From Roseateles sp. DAIF2 (GTDB lineage Bacteria; Pseudomonadota; Gammaproteobacteria; Burkholderiales; Burkholderiaceae_C), in contig NZ_CP049919.1 in NCBI RefSeq assembly GCF_015624425.1, positions 4,402,001-4,466,000 of the forward strand: a stretch of DNA of 64,000 nucleotides, read 5' to 3'. Both the position numbers and the translations under genes were made by a program. Below the pieces are notes generated by a model. That model had not been told where the DNA came from. It did not search any database and saw only the letters and a list, made by a program, of their open reading frames with translations. Every line of letters starts with the position of its first letter. Within the stretch, counting starts at the first letter, position 1. Shown piece after piece: positions 63,916 to 64,000 of the stretch.

Positions 63916-64000
63916 TCAGGATGCGGGGGTGAAACGCGGCAGCTGCAGCACGGCCTCCGCATTGGAGGGCGAGAAGCACAGGTCGGCCGCGGCGCGCCAG
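63916..64000 (-). CDS. 3' end of a Nudix hydrolase gene (NudB-like)
   Basis: Only the last 27 codons are visible, ending at a TGA seven bases upstream of the EEP start codon. They read WRAAADLCFSPSNAEA then VLQLPRF. This ending is like that of dihydroneopterin triphosphate diphosphatase (NudB) proteins of Burkholderiales. Too little is present for certainty. It probably heads or precedes the EEP-clsB operon. Confidence 0.5.
   Translation of the reverse strand, partial: WRAAADLCFSPSNAEAVLQLPRFTPAS

Overview
The window is chromosomal DNA from a GC-rich betaproteobacterium of the Burkholderiales. Gene content and style (TamA/TamB pair, cytochrome c4-like protein, CtpA, five-step hut pathway with HutF and HutG, C13 peptidase, ClsB plus EEP phosphatase) suggest the Roseateles/Mitsuaria/Rubrivivax/Leptothrix group. 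That placement comes from gene content and codon use, not from a marker gene. Genes are densely packed, often with ATGA or GTGA start/stop overlaps, and no stretch above 300 bases lacks a gene.

Layout. 1-8.2 kb: a partial acyl-CoA thioesterase diverges from a short-chain acyl-CoA type regulator; then a DUF2569 membrane protein, a GNAT enzyme, a lipoprotein, a family 5 peptide/nickel-type binding protein and an HD-GYP phosphodiesterase. 8.2-14.1 kb: a cytochrome c4-like protein diverges from a tightly coupled block moxR - small membrane protein - GNAT - S9 peptidase, followed by the VWA partner of the MoxR ATPase. 14.1-20.1 kb: tamA and tamB, coupled to the VWA gene. 20.1-21.03 kb: a DUF1877 gene and tRNA-Arg(CCU).

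About 21.01-25.94 kb is a small integrative element in the 3' end of the tRNA gene. It holds a P4-type integrase, one lower-GC cargo gene, an AlpA-like regulator, a small HTH gene with an apparent one-base frameshift, a Rha-family protein, a winged-helix type protein that looks fused by deletion to a truncated gene, and a short basic protein. Four GGGGGAAC boxes at the left end and two at the right end, with the same 12-base period, look like integrase arm sites. The right attachment site lies inside the 3' end of aidB and supplies its stop codon. This element is the most unusual part of the window.

26-38.6 kb: aidB, an iron-type ABC permease and its divergent ATPase with a Fur-like palindrome between them, ctpA, an MFS exporter with a divergent LysR regulator, moeB, a LOG-family protein, arginase, an orphan Csu/SCPU-type fimbrial subunit, and panE. 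38.7-45.4 kb: a secreted protein with three tandem DUF3395-like repeats, a DUF429 protein, a cytosolic-looking S10 carboxypeptidase, a diguanylate cyclase with a helical-repeat sensor region, and a chemoreceptor. 45.5-54.6 kb: the histidine utilisation locus, hutC-hutD-hutI-hutG-hutF to the left and hutU-binding protein-hutH to the right, with a HutC-like operator inside the hutU promoter spacer. 54.6-64 kb: an orphan histidine kinase, a sulfonate/nitrate/guanidine-type ABC transporter, a sugar-type binding protein, a membrane C13 (caspase-fold) peptidase, cardiolipin synthase, an EEP hydrolase and the 3' end of a Nudix gene.

Positions were read by eye and checked against reading frames where possible. 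Family names rest on motif recognition without database searches.
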